From contig JBGUBD010000007.1 in NCBI GenBank assembly GCA_041821185.1, positions 186,001 through 250,000 of the forward strand: a stretch of 64,000 nt of DNA, read 5' to 3'. The notes under the pieces were generated by a model. The model was given only the letters and a program-made list of their open reading frames with translations. It did no database searches and was not told the origin of the DNA. This DNA is from Phycisphaerales bacterium AB-hyl4. GTDB lineage: Bacteria; Planctomycetota; Phycisphaerae; Phycisphaerales; Phycisphaeraceae. The stretch's first letter is position 1, and the number at the start of each line of letters is the position of its first letter. This document shows positions 51,713 through 60,646 of this stretch, piece by piece. The position numbers were made by a program, and so were the translations under genes.

Positions 51713-52813
51713 ATGGTGCGATTTGTCCTTGCTCTGGCGGTTGTCGTACTGACGGCCAATTTCTGCTCAGGAAGCAGTTTGCCATTCAATGATCCGCTGC
51801 ACGAGCAGCAGTGGTATCTGCGCGCGATGCGTTTCGACGCGGCGTGGGCAGCGCTGGAAGCGCGGGATGTGGCGCGGAAACCGGTGGTGGTGGCGGTGGT
51901 GGATTCGGGTTTCGACCTGGATCACCCAGATTTGGCGGAGAACATGCTGCCGGGGTTCAACATTGTGGACGGCAGCGATGTGGTGGACGCCCTGACGTCA
52001 CACGGGACTGGCACGGCTGGGCCGATCGGGGCAATCTCCAACAATGCCCTGGGGATCAGCCAGGCGGCGTGGACCGCGCAGGTGATGCCGATTCGTGTGA
52101 CCAATCGCGAAGACGGCCGGGCGCGGACGGCGGACATCAACGCGGCAATCCGCCACGCCGCCGACGCGGGGGCGCAGGTGATCAATGTCAGCTACGGCGG
52201 CGTGCAACTGGACTCGGTGAACGCGGCAGCGCGGTATGCCCAGGAACGTGGGGCGGTTGTGATCATGCCTGCGGGCAATGAAGGGCGATATCAAGGCGAT
52301 TGGAAGCGTCAGCCAAGCGTGCTCGCGGTCGGCGCGATCGGTCGCAACGGGCAGCGGGCATCGTTTTCCAACCACGGCTCGTTCGTTGATTTCGTCGCGC
52401 CGGGGCAAGGTGTGACGAGCTTGTACCCGAATCAAGGGTATGCACGCTGGAATGGTACGAGCTTTGCAAGCCCGCTTGTGGCGTCGGCGGCGGCGCTGGT
52501 GGTGGCGGCAAATCCGGAGCTGACGCCGATGCAGGTGGCGGAAGTACTGCGTCAGGCCGTGGTTGTGGATGGTGATCAGATGGAAGCGGACATGCTGCCG
52601 GGCGTGATCGACGCGGCGCGGGCGGTGGAACTGGCGGTGGCAATCGCGGAAGGCGTGATGGACGCGCCGGCGGTGGCGATGGCGGACGCGACGGCGTCGG
52701 CGGGCGGTGTGGACGAAGCGCGTTGGCAGACGCACGCGGCGGCGCGGGAGGCGGAGTTGCTTCAATCGCCACAAGGGTACGTGACGCATATCTATTCGAC
52801 GCGAGCGCAGTGA
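51713..52813 (+). CDS. Secreted subtilisin-like serine protease (S8)
   Basis: The 366-residue protein has a signal peptide (VRFVLALAVVVLTANFCSG). The catalytic triad is visible: Asp in VVAVVDSGFDLDHPDLAENM, His in TSHGTGTAG and Ser in WNGTSFASPLVASAAALV, with the oxyanion Asn in MPAGNEGR. There is little propeptide: DPLHEQQWYLRAM, the usual start of the mature domain, follows the signal at once. The C-terminal 60 residues are Ala-rich and not part of the S8 domain. It is exported to the periplasm or medium and stands alone. Confidence 0.93.
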   Translation: MVRFVLALAVVVLTANFCSGSSLPFNDPLHEQQWYLRAMRFDAAWAALEARDVARKPVVVAVVDSGFDLDHPDLAENMLPGFNIVDGSDVVDALTSHGTGTAGPIGAISNNALGISQAAWTAQVMPIRVTNREDGRARTADINAAIRHAADAGAQVINVSYGGVQLDSVNAAARYAQERGAVVIMPAGNEGRYQGDWKRQPSVLAVGAIGRNGQRASFSNHGSFVDFVAPGQGVTSLYPNQGYARWNGTSFASPLVASAAALVVAANPELTPMQVAEVLRQAVVVDGDQMEADMLPGVIDAARAVELAVAIAEGVMDAPAVAMADATASAGGVDEARWQTHAAAREAELLQSPQGYVTHIYSTRAQ

Positions 52814-52851
52814 AGCCGAATGCCCGTCCGCCTTGGGGCGGGGGGTGGACA

Positions 52852-52876
52852 CCCACGGATGCAATCCGTGGGCTTT
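52852..52876 (+). terminator. CCCACGGAT palindrome after the subtilisin gene
   Basis: CCCACGGAT pairs perfectly with ATCCGTGGG (52864-52872) and is followed by CTTTGT. It lies 39 bp after the subtilisin stop, in terminator position, between convergent genes. Confidence 0.6.
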
Positions 52877-52934
52877 GTCATGCCGTCGAAGGCGTATGAC
52901 CGGCGCATCAAGTCGAAGGCGTATGACCGGCGCA

Positions 52935-55900
52935 TCAATCAGTGTCGGCAGGTCGTCTGAGCTTCCATTTGATTTCCTCGGCGAGGCAGTAGAGCACGGG
53001 GACGGTGAACATCGTAATGAGGACCAGGCTCATGCCGCCGACGCTGGGGATGGCCATGGGGATCATGATGTCCGCGCCGCGGCCGGTGGCGGTGAGCACG
53101 GGCAGCAGGGCGAGGATGGTCGTCGCGCTGGTCATCAGGCAGGGGCGGACACGGCGAAGGCCGGCATGCAGGACGGCTTCGCGGATCTGGGCGACCGACT
53201 CGGTCTTGCGATCGCGGAAGCTCTGGCGGAGGTAGGTCGCCATCACGACGCCGTCGTCGACCGCGATGCCGAACAGCGCGAGGAAGCCAACCCATACCGC
53301 GACCGAGAGGTTGACCGGCTGGAGTTGGAAGAGGTCGCGCATATTGACGCCGAAGACGTCGAAGTTGGCGAACCACGGTTGGCTGTAGAGGTGGAGCATG
53401 ATGAACCCGCCCGCCCAGGCGACGGCGATGCCGCTGAAGACGATGAACGTGGTGACGGTCGAGCGGAACTGGAAGTAGAGGATGAGGAAGATGATCGCCA
53501 GCGCGACGGGGAGAATGACGCGCATGGTCTGCATCGTCTGCACCTGTTGTTCGTAACGCCCGGCGAACCGCCAACTCACGCCGGCGGGCACGGCAAGCTC
53601 GCCTGAGGCGATTTTTTCATCGAGATAAGCACGTGCCTGCTCGACGACGTCGATCTCGGCCTGGCCCTGCTGCGCGCCGAAGGTGACGTAGGCGGTGAGG
53701 AACGTGTCTTCGGCACGGATCATCTGCGGGCCACGGGCGTAGCGGATGTCGGCGACCTGTTCGAGCGGAACCTGTGCCCCATCGCCGGCGGGGAGCATGA
53801 CGCGCTGCATGGCTTCGATGTCCTGCCGCATATCGCGGGCGTAGCGGACGCGGATGGGGTAGCGTTCCCGGCCTTCGACGGTGGTGGACACGGCCTCGCC
53901 GCCAATGGCTGCCTGGATCACCTGCTGCACGTCGTCGATGCGCAAGCCGAAGCGGGCGATCGCCTCGCGGTCGGGGTGGATCTCAAGGTAAGGCTTGCCG
54001 ACGACACGGTCGGCGTTGACGGTGTTGGGGTTGATGCTGGGCAACTCGCGCAGCAAACGTTCGATCTGCACCGCGACGCGGTCGAGTGTGTCGAGGTCAG
54101 GCGCGCGGACCTTGACGCCCATGCTCGCACGCATGCCGGTCTGGAGCATGACCTGTCGAATGTTGATCGGCTGATCGAGCGGGGCCGAAGTCGCGCCGGG
54201 CAGGTCGGCGGCGGCGGCGAGCTCGTTCCAGATATCGCGCGGGCTGTTGATGTGGTCTCGCCACTGTCGGTACGGCCGACCACGCGGGTCGGGGATGATT
54301 TCGCCCTCATCGTCGCGGACGTGTTCGTTGGTATCGCGGTCGAACTTGAAGTTGATCCGCCTTCCGGCGTCGTCGGTGATGTATTCGCTTTTGTAGTCGA
54401 TGACGGTTTCGATCATGGAGACGGGCGCGGGGTCGAGTGCGCTTTCCGCTCGCCCGATCTTGCCGTAGACGCCTTCGATTTCAGGGACGGAGGCGATGGC
54501 GAGGTCTTGATACTGGAGCACGTCGAGTGCTTCGCCGATCGAACCGTGGGGCATGATGGTGGGCATCCAGAGGAACGTGCCCTCGTCGAGTCGTGGCATG
54601 AACTCGCGGCCGAGGCCGGGCATGGCATGATTGGCCCAGACCCAGGGGCCGCTTAAGCGGATGGTGTCGCTGTCGCCGCCGGCGCGGTCGACGGCGGCGG
54701 GGATGAAGCTGAATGTGCGGTCGAAGCCGAGCCAGATAGATAGGCCGAGCAGGATCATGAGCACGGGGATGATGAGGAAGGCGGTTTTGACCGCGAGCAG
54801 AAAGCGGAGGATGTGTGCGTAGGCGAGCATGAACAGCCAGAAGAGCGTGAGCAGTCCGCCGATGAGCAGTGTGACGAAGATGAGGTTGCGGACGAAGCCG
54901 CGCTCGGGGCCGAGCGGTTCCCAGACTTGCGCGAGGATGACGCCGACGACAACGATGGCGACCGCGCTGGCGAGCCATGTGGCGGCGCGGCGGAGCATGC
55001 GGGCAAAGCGTTCGCTTGGTTGTGCCCACCCGGGCCGGAGCGTGCGGATAAGCGTGGGCAGCTCGTCTTCGAGCAGGTGATAGAAGACGACCGCCAGCAG
55101 CAATGCGCCGGCGAACGTGACCCAGCCCCAGTCCTGGAGCGTACCGAGCGTGACGATGGCGATCGCAGTGACGCCGAGGCCGAACAGCGCGGCGCGCAGC
55201 ATGGTTCGGCCGGTGATGCGGCCGGCGATGATCAGGTGCACCGCGGCGGGGACGATGGTCAGCGCGATGAAGATCGAAGCGATGAGCACGAAGGTTTTGG
55301 TGAACGCAAGGGGGATGAACATCTTGCCCGACTCGCCGGTGAGCATGAACACGGGCAGGAAGCTGACGACGGTGGTGCTGATGGCGGTGAGCACCGCCGA
55401 GCCGACTTCGCGCACGCCGCGGAAGACGACGTCGAGGCGAGGTTCGTCGTCGCGTGCTTCGGCAAGATGTTTGAGCACGTTTTCGGTGACGATGAGCCCC
55501 ATGTCGACAATCGTGCCGATGGCGATAGCAATGCCCGCCAGCGCGACAACGTTCGCGTCGATGCCGACAAGCTTCATGAGGATGAAGCTGATGAGCACCG
55601 CGAGGGGGAGCATGGCGCTGATGATCATTGCGCTGCGCAGGTGCATGACGAGCACGAGCACGACGATGATGGTGACGAGGATCTGTTGAACGAGCGCGTC
55701 GTTGAGCGTGCCGAGCGTTTCATAGATGAGGTTCGTGCGGTCGTAAAAGGGGACGACTTCAAGCTGGCTGATGTTGATCCAACCGGGCCAGTCGTCGCGC
55801 GAGGTGTTGCGGAGGAAGTTCAGCCAGGCGTCGTGGTCGAGCTCGGCGTCGGCATAGGCGTTGAAGTCGTGGGCGTCGGCAAAGTGGCGGACATCGCGGG

Positions 55901-56966
55901 GGGTGGTCTGATCCCAGTCGATGAGGACTTTGGCGGGCAGGCCGGGTGTGATTTCTTCGATTCGGTCTTTGAGGTTGTGGATGGCCTGGAGGGGGTTATA
56001 GCCTTCGCGGACGACGGCGACGCCGCCGACGGCTTCCGCCCCGCCGACGGTGAGCGCGCCGCGGCGGGGGCCGGGCGCTCGGCTGACGTTGGCGACATCG
56101 CCGACGCGGACGGGGACGTTGTCGTCGCGGACGGCGAGGGTAGCACGTTCGAGGTCTTCGAGCGTTTTGATGAAGCCGACGCCTCGGATGAGGTATTCGA
56201 CGTTGTTGATTTCGGTGACGCCTGCGCCGACGTCGAGGTTGCTTTCGCGGACGGCGTCGAGGAGATCGCGCATGTTGACGTTGTAAGCGCGCATGGCGTC
56301 GGGATCGGCTTCGACGAGGTACTCGGGCACGTAGCCGCCGATGGATGCGACTTCGCTGATGCCTTCCGCGGCGAGCAGGCCGTAGCGGACGTACCAGTCC
56401 TGGGCGGCGCGCAGTTCGTGAAGATCCCATCCGCCGACGGGGTTGCCGTCGGGGTCGTGCCCCTGGAGGGAGTACCAGAAGACCTGGCCGAGCGCGGTGG
56501 CGTCGGGGCCGAGGGCGGGGGCGACGCCATCGGGCAGTGCGTCGGCGGGTAGACTGTTGAGTTTTTCAATGATTCGGCTGCGCGACCAGTAGAACTCGAT
56601 GTCGTCGTCGAAGATGATGAAGATCATCGAAAAGCCGAGCATGGACTGGCTGCGTACTTCGCGAACGCCGGGCAGGCCCATGAGGTTGACGGTGAGCGGG
56701 TAGGTGAGCTGGTCTTCAACGTCCTGAGGCGATCGGCCGGGCCATTCGGTGAAGACGATTTGCTGGTTTTCGCCGAGGTTGGGGATGGCGTCGACGGCGA
56801 CGGGGTTGCGGGGGAGCCAGTCGATGTCCCAGTCGAATGGCGCGACGGCGACGCCGTAGGCGATCAGCAGCAATGCGACGAGCGCGACGACGAGCTTCTG
56901 CTCAAGGCAGAAGCGCAGCAGCGGATCGAGCAAGGTGCGCGGCGGGTTGGGGTTCTTTTCGTTCAT
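52935..56966 (-). CDS. cusA: CusA-type heavy-metal RND efflux pump
   Basis: The protein (1343 residues) is the inner-membrane proton/metal antiporter of a Cus-type tripartite pump exporting Cu(I)/Ag(I) or related ions. It shows the CusA/CzcA entry DAIPNLGENQQIVFTEWPGR, PQDVEDQLTYPL, FDDDIEFYWSRSR, VDMGLIVTENVL, RLDEGTFLWMPTIM and GIAVDDGVVMATYLRQS. It is about 300 residues longer than usual members (near 1050). One extra segment is at about 350-402, before VVPFYDRTNLI; a second, with four or five hydrophobic stretches, is at about 578-745. Preceded in the operon by the adaptor and outer-membrane genes. Confidence 0.93.
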   Translation of the reverse strand: MNEKNPNPPRTLLDPLLRFCLEQKLVVALVALLLIAYGVAVAPFDWDIDWLPRNPVAVDAIPNLGENQQIVFTEWPGRSPQDVEDQLTYPLTVNLMGLPGVREVRSQSMLGFSMIFIIFDDDIEFYWSRSRIIEKLNSLPADALPDGVAPALGPDATALGQVFWYSLQGHDPDGNPVGGWDLHELRAAQDWYVRYGLLAAEGISEVASIGGYVPEYLVEADPDAMRAYNVNMRDLLDAVRESNLDVGAGVTEINNVEYLIRGVGFIKTLEDLERATLAVRDDNVPVRVGDVANVSRAPGPRRGALTVGGAEAVGGVAVVREGYNPLQAIHNLKDRIEEITPGLPAKVLIDWDQTTPRDVRHFADAHDFNAYADAELDHDAWLNFLRNTSRDDWPGWINISQLEVVPFYDRTNLIYETLGTLNDALVQQILVTIIVVLVLVMHLRSAMIISAMLPLAVLISFILMKLVGIDANVVALAGIAIAIGTIVDMGLIVTENVLKHLAEARDDEPRLDVVFRGVREVGSAVLTAISTTVVSFLPVFMLTGESGKMFIPLAFTKTFVLIASIFIALTIVPAAVHLIIAGRITGRTMLRAALFGLGVTAIAIVTLGTLQDWGWVTFAGALLLAVVFYHLLEDELPTLIRTLRPGWAQPSERFARMLRRAATWLASAVAIVVVGVILAQVWEPLGPERGFVRNLIFVTLLIGGLLTLFWLFMLAYAHILRFLLAVKTAFLIIPVLMILLGLSIWLGFDRTFSFIPAAVDRAGGDSDTIRLSGPWVWANHAMPGLGREFMPRLDEGTFLWMPTIMPHGSIGEALDVLQYQDLAIASVPEIEGVYGKIGRAESALDPAPVSMIETVIDYKSEYITDDAGRRINFKFDRDTNEHVRDDEGEIIPDPRGRPYRQWRDHINSPRDIWNELAAAADLPGATSAPLDQPINIRQVMLQTGMRASMGVKVRAPDLDTLDRVAVQIERLLRELPSINPNTVNADRVVGKPYLEIHPDREAIARFGLRIDDVQQVIQAAIGGEAVSTTVEGRERYPIRVRYARDMRQDIEAMQRVMLPAGDGAQVPLEQVADIRYARGPQMIRAEDTFLTAYVTFGAQQGQAEIDVVEQARAYLDEKIASGELAVPAGVSWRFAGRYEQQVQTMQTMRVILPVALAIIFLILYFQFRSTVTTFIVFSGIAVAWAGGFIMLHLYSQPWFANFDVFGVNMRDLFQLQPVNLSVAVWVGFLALFGIAVDDGVVMATYLRQSFRDRKTESVAQIREAVLHAGLRRVRPCLMTSATTILALLPVLTATGRGADIMIPMAIPSVGGMSLVLITMFTVPVLYCLAEEIKWKLRRPADTD

Positions 56967-57031
56967 GGCTCATGTGTCTAAGTGAACTGCTGGGGAGAGC
57001 GCGGGCCGAGGCCCGCGGCTAAATGAAGCTG

Positions 57032-58603
57032 TTAGTGGTTGTGCGCGTCCTCGTGCTGCGTGTCGTCAAGCTTGGGGAGGTAGGCGTCGGGGTCGGCTTC
57101 AAATGGGGGGATGCAGCCGTCGCAGCAGAACTTGATTTCGCGGTCTTCGTGGATGAAGCGCACGGGGCCGCCCATCGAATCCAGCGGGAGGTCGGTGACG
57201 AGGCAGACGTCCAGCGGATACGGGATGACGTCGTCGGGCAAATCGGCGTCGAGGTCGAGGGCGGTCAGCTCGACGGCGGGCTGTTCGCGGAACAGTTCGG
57301 CGCGGGCCATCATGCTCGGCCTGCCGCGGATCTGCAGTTCGCTGTCGATTTTGAATGCGCCGTGGGTGACGACGTGCTCGTTTTCTTCGAGGCCGTCGCG
57401 GACGATGTAGTGTGCGTTAACGCGCGGGCCGAGAGTAATGCGCCTGCCTTCGAAGGTGGGGCGGTCGGTATCGGGTTGGCGGACGTAGACGAGGGCGGCA
57501 TCGCGGCCGGTGATCAGCGCGGCGGAGGCGGGGATGAGCAGCGGCGGGTTGTCGGTGTGGTGTGCCTGGGCGTGAACCTTGCCGCGCGCGAACATGCCGG
57601 GACGGAGTTGGCCTTGCGGGTTGTCGACGTTGAGGCGGACGCGCGCGGTGCGGGTGTTGTCGTCGATGACGGGTGCGATGAAAGCAACTGTGCCGTCGTG
57701 TGTTTCGCCCGGCGCGGTGGGGACGGTGAACTCGGCGGACTGTTCGACTTCGAGCCAGGGCAGGTCGGATTCGTAGGCTTGCAGTTGGAGCCAGAGCGAG
57801 GTGAGGTCGACGATGCGGACGAGGCGGTCGCCGTCGGCGAGGCGGTCGCCTTCGCGGGCGTCGAGCTCGGCGATGACGCCGGTGAGGGGGCTGCGTAGCT
57901 CGTAAGTGCGAGGCAGGTCGTCGGCGTCGATGATGCGGTCGATCTGGTCGGCGGTGAGGCCGAAGCGTTCGAGTCGAGCGCGGGCGGCGTCGAGGGCGGA
58001 CTGGCTGCGCGGGCCCTGGTCGCCGCGGTGGACGAGGCGCAGCTCGCGGGCGGCGGCGGTGATGGCGGGGCTGTCGAGTTCGGCGATGACGTCGCCACGC
58101 TCGACGGGCTTCCATGGGTAGTTGGCGTGCAGGCGATGGACGTAGCTGTCGCTTCGCGCGACGAGGTCGGTGACGCGGGTTTCGTCGTAGTCGAGCTGGC
58201 CGACGAAGTGAATGGTTTTCTCAGCGGCGCGTCGCTCGACGGGTGTGGTCTGAACTTCGAGCAGGCGGAGCGAGCGTTCGCTTAAGCGGAGGATGGGGAG
58301 GTCGCCGTCGTCCTCGTCGCCGGCGTTGTCGGGCATGGGGATGAGGTCCATGCCGCAGATGGGGCAGGTGTCGTTGGGATCGTCGGAGCGGACCTCGGGG
58401 TGCATGGAGCAGTAGTACGTTTGGCCAGCGTCGGTGACGTCGTTTGTGGTATGCACGTCGGCGTCGTGATCGTGCGGACCGTCCGCGCCGGGACTGGTGA
58501 GTCGGCCGACGACGAAGCTGGCGATGAAGGCGAGCGCGAGGCCGCCAGCGAAAAGCCAGCGGCGCACTTTACGGCGGTTATCGGCTGCGGTTGGGGTGGT
58601 CAT
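57032..58603 (-). CDS. cusB: CusB-type periplasmic adaptor with metal-binding domains
   Basis: The 523-residue protein has an N-terminal membrane segment, a His/Asp-rich linker (DGPHDHDADVH), a heavy-metal-binding domain YYCSMHPEVRSDDPNDTCPICGMDLIPM (read in two parts), an HlyD-like lipoyl/hairpin/barrel core (about 110-420) and a C-terminal YHS-like metal site with CLVTDLPLDSMGG and FCCDGCIPPF. Two separate Cys/His/Met-rich domains flank the adaptor core, so metal capture or transfer to the pump is likely. The start overlaps the upstream TolC-type gene by 26 bp, indicating translational coupling. Confidence 0.92.
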   Translation of the reverse strand: MTTPTAADNRRKVRRWLFAGGLALAFIASFVVGRLTSPGADGPHDHDADVHTTNDVTDAGQTYYCSMHPEVRSDDPNDTCPICGMDLIPMPDNAGDEDDGDLPILRLSERSLRLLEVQTTPVERRAAEKTIHFVGQLDYDETRVTDLVARSDSYVHRLHANYPWKPVERGDVIAELDSPAITAAARELRLVHRGDQGPRSQSALDAARARLERFGLTADQIDRIIDADDLPRTYELRSPLTGVIAELDAREGDRLADGDRLVRIVDLTSLWLQLQAYESDLPWLEVEQSAEFTVPTAPGETHDGTVAFIAPVIDDNTRTARVRLNVDNPQGQLRPGMFARGKVHAQAHHTDNPPLLIPASAALITGRDAALVYVRQPDTDRPTFEGRRITLGPRVNAHYIVRDGLEENEHVVTHGAFKIDSELQIRGRPSMMARAELFREQPAVELTALDLDADLPDDVIPYPLDVCLVTDLPLDSMGGPVRFIHEDREIKFCCDGCIPPFEADPDAYLPKLDDTQHEDAHNH

Positions 58604-59990
58604 CTTGCGGTTCTCTTGTTGATGGTGCGTTGTTGGTGGTGAGTCGGCCGACGATGCGTTCGATTTCGGCGAGGCGTTGGAAGCGGTCGACGCTGATGTT
58701 TGCGTAGGTCAGTTGCGATTCCTGCAGGGCGAGCTGGGCCTGGGTCACGGATTCGAAGACGCTTTCGCCGGCGGCGTAGCTGGCCTCGGCGGATTCGAGC
58801 GCCTCGCGGGCCATGGGCACGAGGGTCTGCTCGTAGACGGCCACGCGGCGGTCGGCGTCGCGGTAGCGGGCGTAGGCGAGGCGCAGCTCGGCTTCGAGTT
58901 CGTTGAGGCGTTGGGTGCGCTGGTGTGTGGCGGACCCGAAGGCGGCGAGGGCTTCGCGTCGCTCGGCGCGGGTGCGCTGGAACCAGATGGGCACGTTGAT
59001 GGAGGCGACGACAGAGACGGTGTCGCGTGCTTCGATGGCGTCGGTGTAGTCGACGCCGAGGGCGAGTTCGGGGATGCGGTTCTGGCGGGCGAGGCGGATG
59101 TTGTGGCGTTGGCTGGTGGTTTCGAAGGCGAGGGCCTGCAACTCAGGGTTGTTTTCGGTGAGGCGGGCGAGCAGGGCGGGTTCGTCGGCTTCGAGCGAAC
59201 TGGGGGGGAGCGTTGTAGGCATGGGCAGATCGTGGCGAGCGGATCGGCCGATGGCTGCGTTGAGCTGGGCGATCAGGGGCGTGCGCTGAGCTTCGAGCGT
59301 GTCGCGTTCGTCGCGTGTCTGCTCCAGAGCGACGCCGGCGCGGATGACATCGGTGTAGGGGGTGTCGCCGGCTTCGAATAGCGCCTCGGCGGATTCCATG
59401 GCGTGTTCGAGGATGCGGATGTTTTCTTCGAGCACGCGGAGGGACAGGCCGAAGAGCAGGTAGTCGCTGTAGGCCTGTCGAACGCCGTCGGCGACGGCGC
59501 GGCGCTGCTGTTCGAAGCGTTGCTCGGCGGCCAGGGCCTGGGCCATGGCGACATCGCCGCGGGCTCGCAGCGTGCCGTACCAGGGGAACGCCTGGCTGAG
59601 GCCGACGGCCTGGCGATCGCCGGTGCGCTGAACCCATACGCGGTAGCTCACGGTCGGGTCCATGAGTGCCCGGGCCTGGGGGACACGTTCGAGGGCGGCG
59701 CGCCATTCATGGAACGCGGCAGCGGGGGCGGGGTGGTGCGCCTCGGCGTAAGCGAGATAGTCGTCGAGTGTGGGGTTGGCGGGCAGGGCATGGCGGGGGT
59801 CGGCGTCGCGGTCGCCGGGCTGTTCGTCGGGCGTGGCGCGGTCGGTGTGATGCGTGCGATCGTCCACCTGCTGCCAGCGGTCGAAGGCGTAGCGTTCGCT
59901 GTCGAGGGGGCCGACGCAGCCTGTGGCGAGCGGCAGCAGCAGCGCGGGCAGTGCGAACAGGGCGCGACGGGGGTGTGAATGAGGCAGCAT
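58578..59990 (-). CDS. CusC/TolC-type outer-membrane efflux lipoprotein
   Basis: The 470-residue protein has a lipobox (LLPLATGC) and two OEP repeats with long helices (AMAQALAAEQRFEQQRRAVA, TPYTDVIRAGVALEQTRDER, ESAEASYAAGESVFESVTQA). It forms the outer-membrane duct of the metal pump. ATG 59990 is chosen; a GTG at 60014 is possible. Its last 26 bp overlap the adaptor start. Confidence 0.88.
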   Translation of the reverse strand: MLPHSHPRRALFALPALLLPLATGCVGPLDSERYAFDRWQQVDDRTHHTDRATPDEQPGDRDADPRHALPANPTLDDYLAYAEAHHPAPAAAFHEWRAALERVPQARALMDPTVSYRVWVQRTGDRQAVGLSQAFPWYGTLRARGDVAMAQALAAEQRFEQQRRAVADGVRQAYSDYLLFGLSLRVLEENIRILEHAMESAEALFEAGDTPYTDVIRAGVALEQTRDERDTLEAQRTPLIAQLNAAIGRSARHDLPMPTTLPPSSLEADEPALLARLTENNPELQALAFETTSQRHNIRLARQNRIPELALGVDYTDAIEARDTVSVVASINVPIWFQRTRAERREALAAFGSATHQRTQRLNELEAELRLAYARYRDADRRVAVYEQTLVPMAREALESAEASYAAGESVFESVTQAQLALQESQLTYANISVDRFQRLAEIERIVGRLTTNNAPSTREPQDDHPNRSR

Positions 59991-60131
59991 GGGCGTGGTC
60001 CTTTCGAGGTGCACGAAGATTCGCCGACCACAATCCGGCGGATGGCACGATGCGCATCCGGCGATCCGGCAGGTGGCGTTGTTCGTGTGATAGCGCGGAC
60101 GCGATGTCGCGTCTTGCGCAAGAAAGGTAAA

Positions 60132-60563
60132 TCAGAGCGTGAGCTGGCAGTTCAGCGCGAGCAGAGATGGGGCGCCGGTCGGCGGTGAGCCAACGTCAGG
60201 CGCGGGCGAAGCGGTGAGCATGCCAAGCGTGTGCGGGTGCATGCCGATGGGCAGTAGCGCGGCAGTCGGGGCCGACGGCTGAGGGTAGCTGGGGGCGGTG
60301 GTCAGCGGCGGCGCGTCGTTGGTCTTGCAGGCGCTGCGGAGCAGTGGCGAGCACTGGCAGGCGTCGGTGCAGTCGGAGCCGGGCTCGTTACAGGGCGTGT
60401 TATTGTCGGCCGGTTGCGGTTGAGGCGGATGGCAGGGCGGGAGCGGGGTCGAGTCGGACTGGTCGGGGGCTTCGTCGGCCAGGGCAGCGCAGCAGTGAGC
60501 AGCGGGCGTGGCAAACGCCAGCATTGCGACCAACAGCAGGGATAAGGGGGTGGTGCCCATCAT
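60132..60563 (-). CDS. Exported Cys/His-rich leader protein of the metal operon
   Basis: The 143-residue protein has a signal peptide (LSLLLVAMLAFATPAAH, then CCAAL). The mature part is Pro-rich with many Cys (CHPP, CNEPGSDCTDACQCSPLLRSAC) and several Met and His at the C-terminus (PIGMHPHTLGM). The composition suggests metal binding, as do small proteins at the head of copper-resistance operons. The family is not recognised. It starts at the first of two ATGs (60563, 60560), only 12 bases after a -10 element, so the mRNA may be leaderless. Confidence 0.65.
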   Translation of the reverse strand: MMGTTPLSLLLVAMLAFATPAAHCCAALADEAPDQSDSTPLPPCHPPQPQPADNNTPCNEPGSDCTDACQCSPLLRSACKTNDAPPLTTAPSYPQPSAPTAALLPIGMHPHTLGMLTASPAPDVGSPPTGAPSLLALNCQLTL

Positions 60564-60575
60564 GAGTAGCGGTCG

Positions 60576-60605
60576 ATTGTAGGTCCTACAAGGGGTAATC
60601 GACAA
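60576..60605 (-). promoter_or_regulatory. Promoter and overlapping dyad operator of the cus operon
   Basis: On the minus strand a -35 TTGTCG (60600-60605), an 18-base spacer and -10 TACAAT (60576-60581) precede the operon. A perfect 7-1-7 palindrome, TTGTAGGTCCTACAA (60577-60591), overlaps the -10. The geometry fits a repressor site, and not a MerR-type activator, which would sit between the elements with a longer spacer. The dyad resembles sites of BlaI/CopY-type repressors in style; no regulator gene is in the window. Confidence 0.65.
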
Positions 60606-60646
60606 GATGGCGGGATTATTTCAGGGCAATGGGGCGAAATCGCGGA

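Noticed and set aside
54813..56552. 579-codon plus-strand frame opposite cusA
   Set aside because: It is antisense to conserved RND pump motifs, and its Asp/Glu/Gly/Val-rich composition is the usual mirror of a GC-rich gene.
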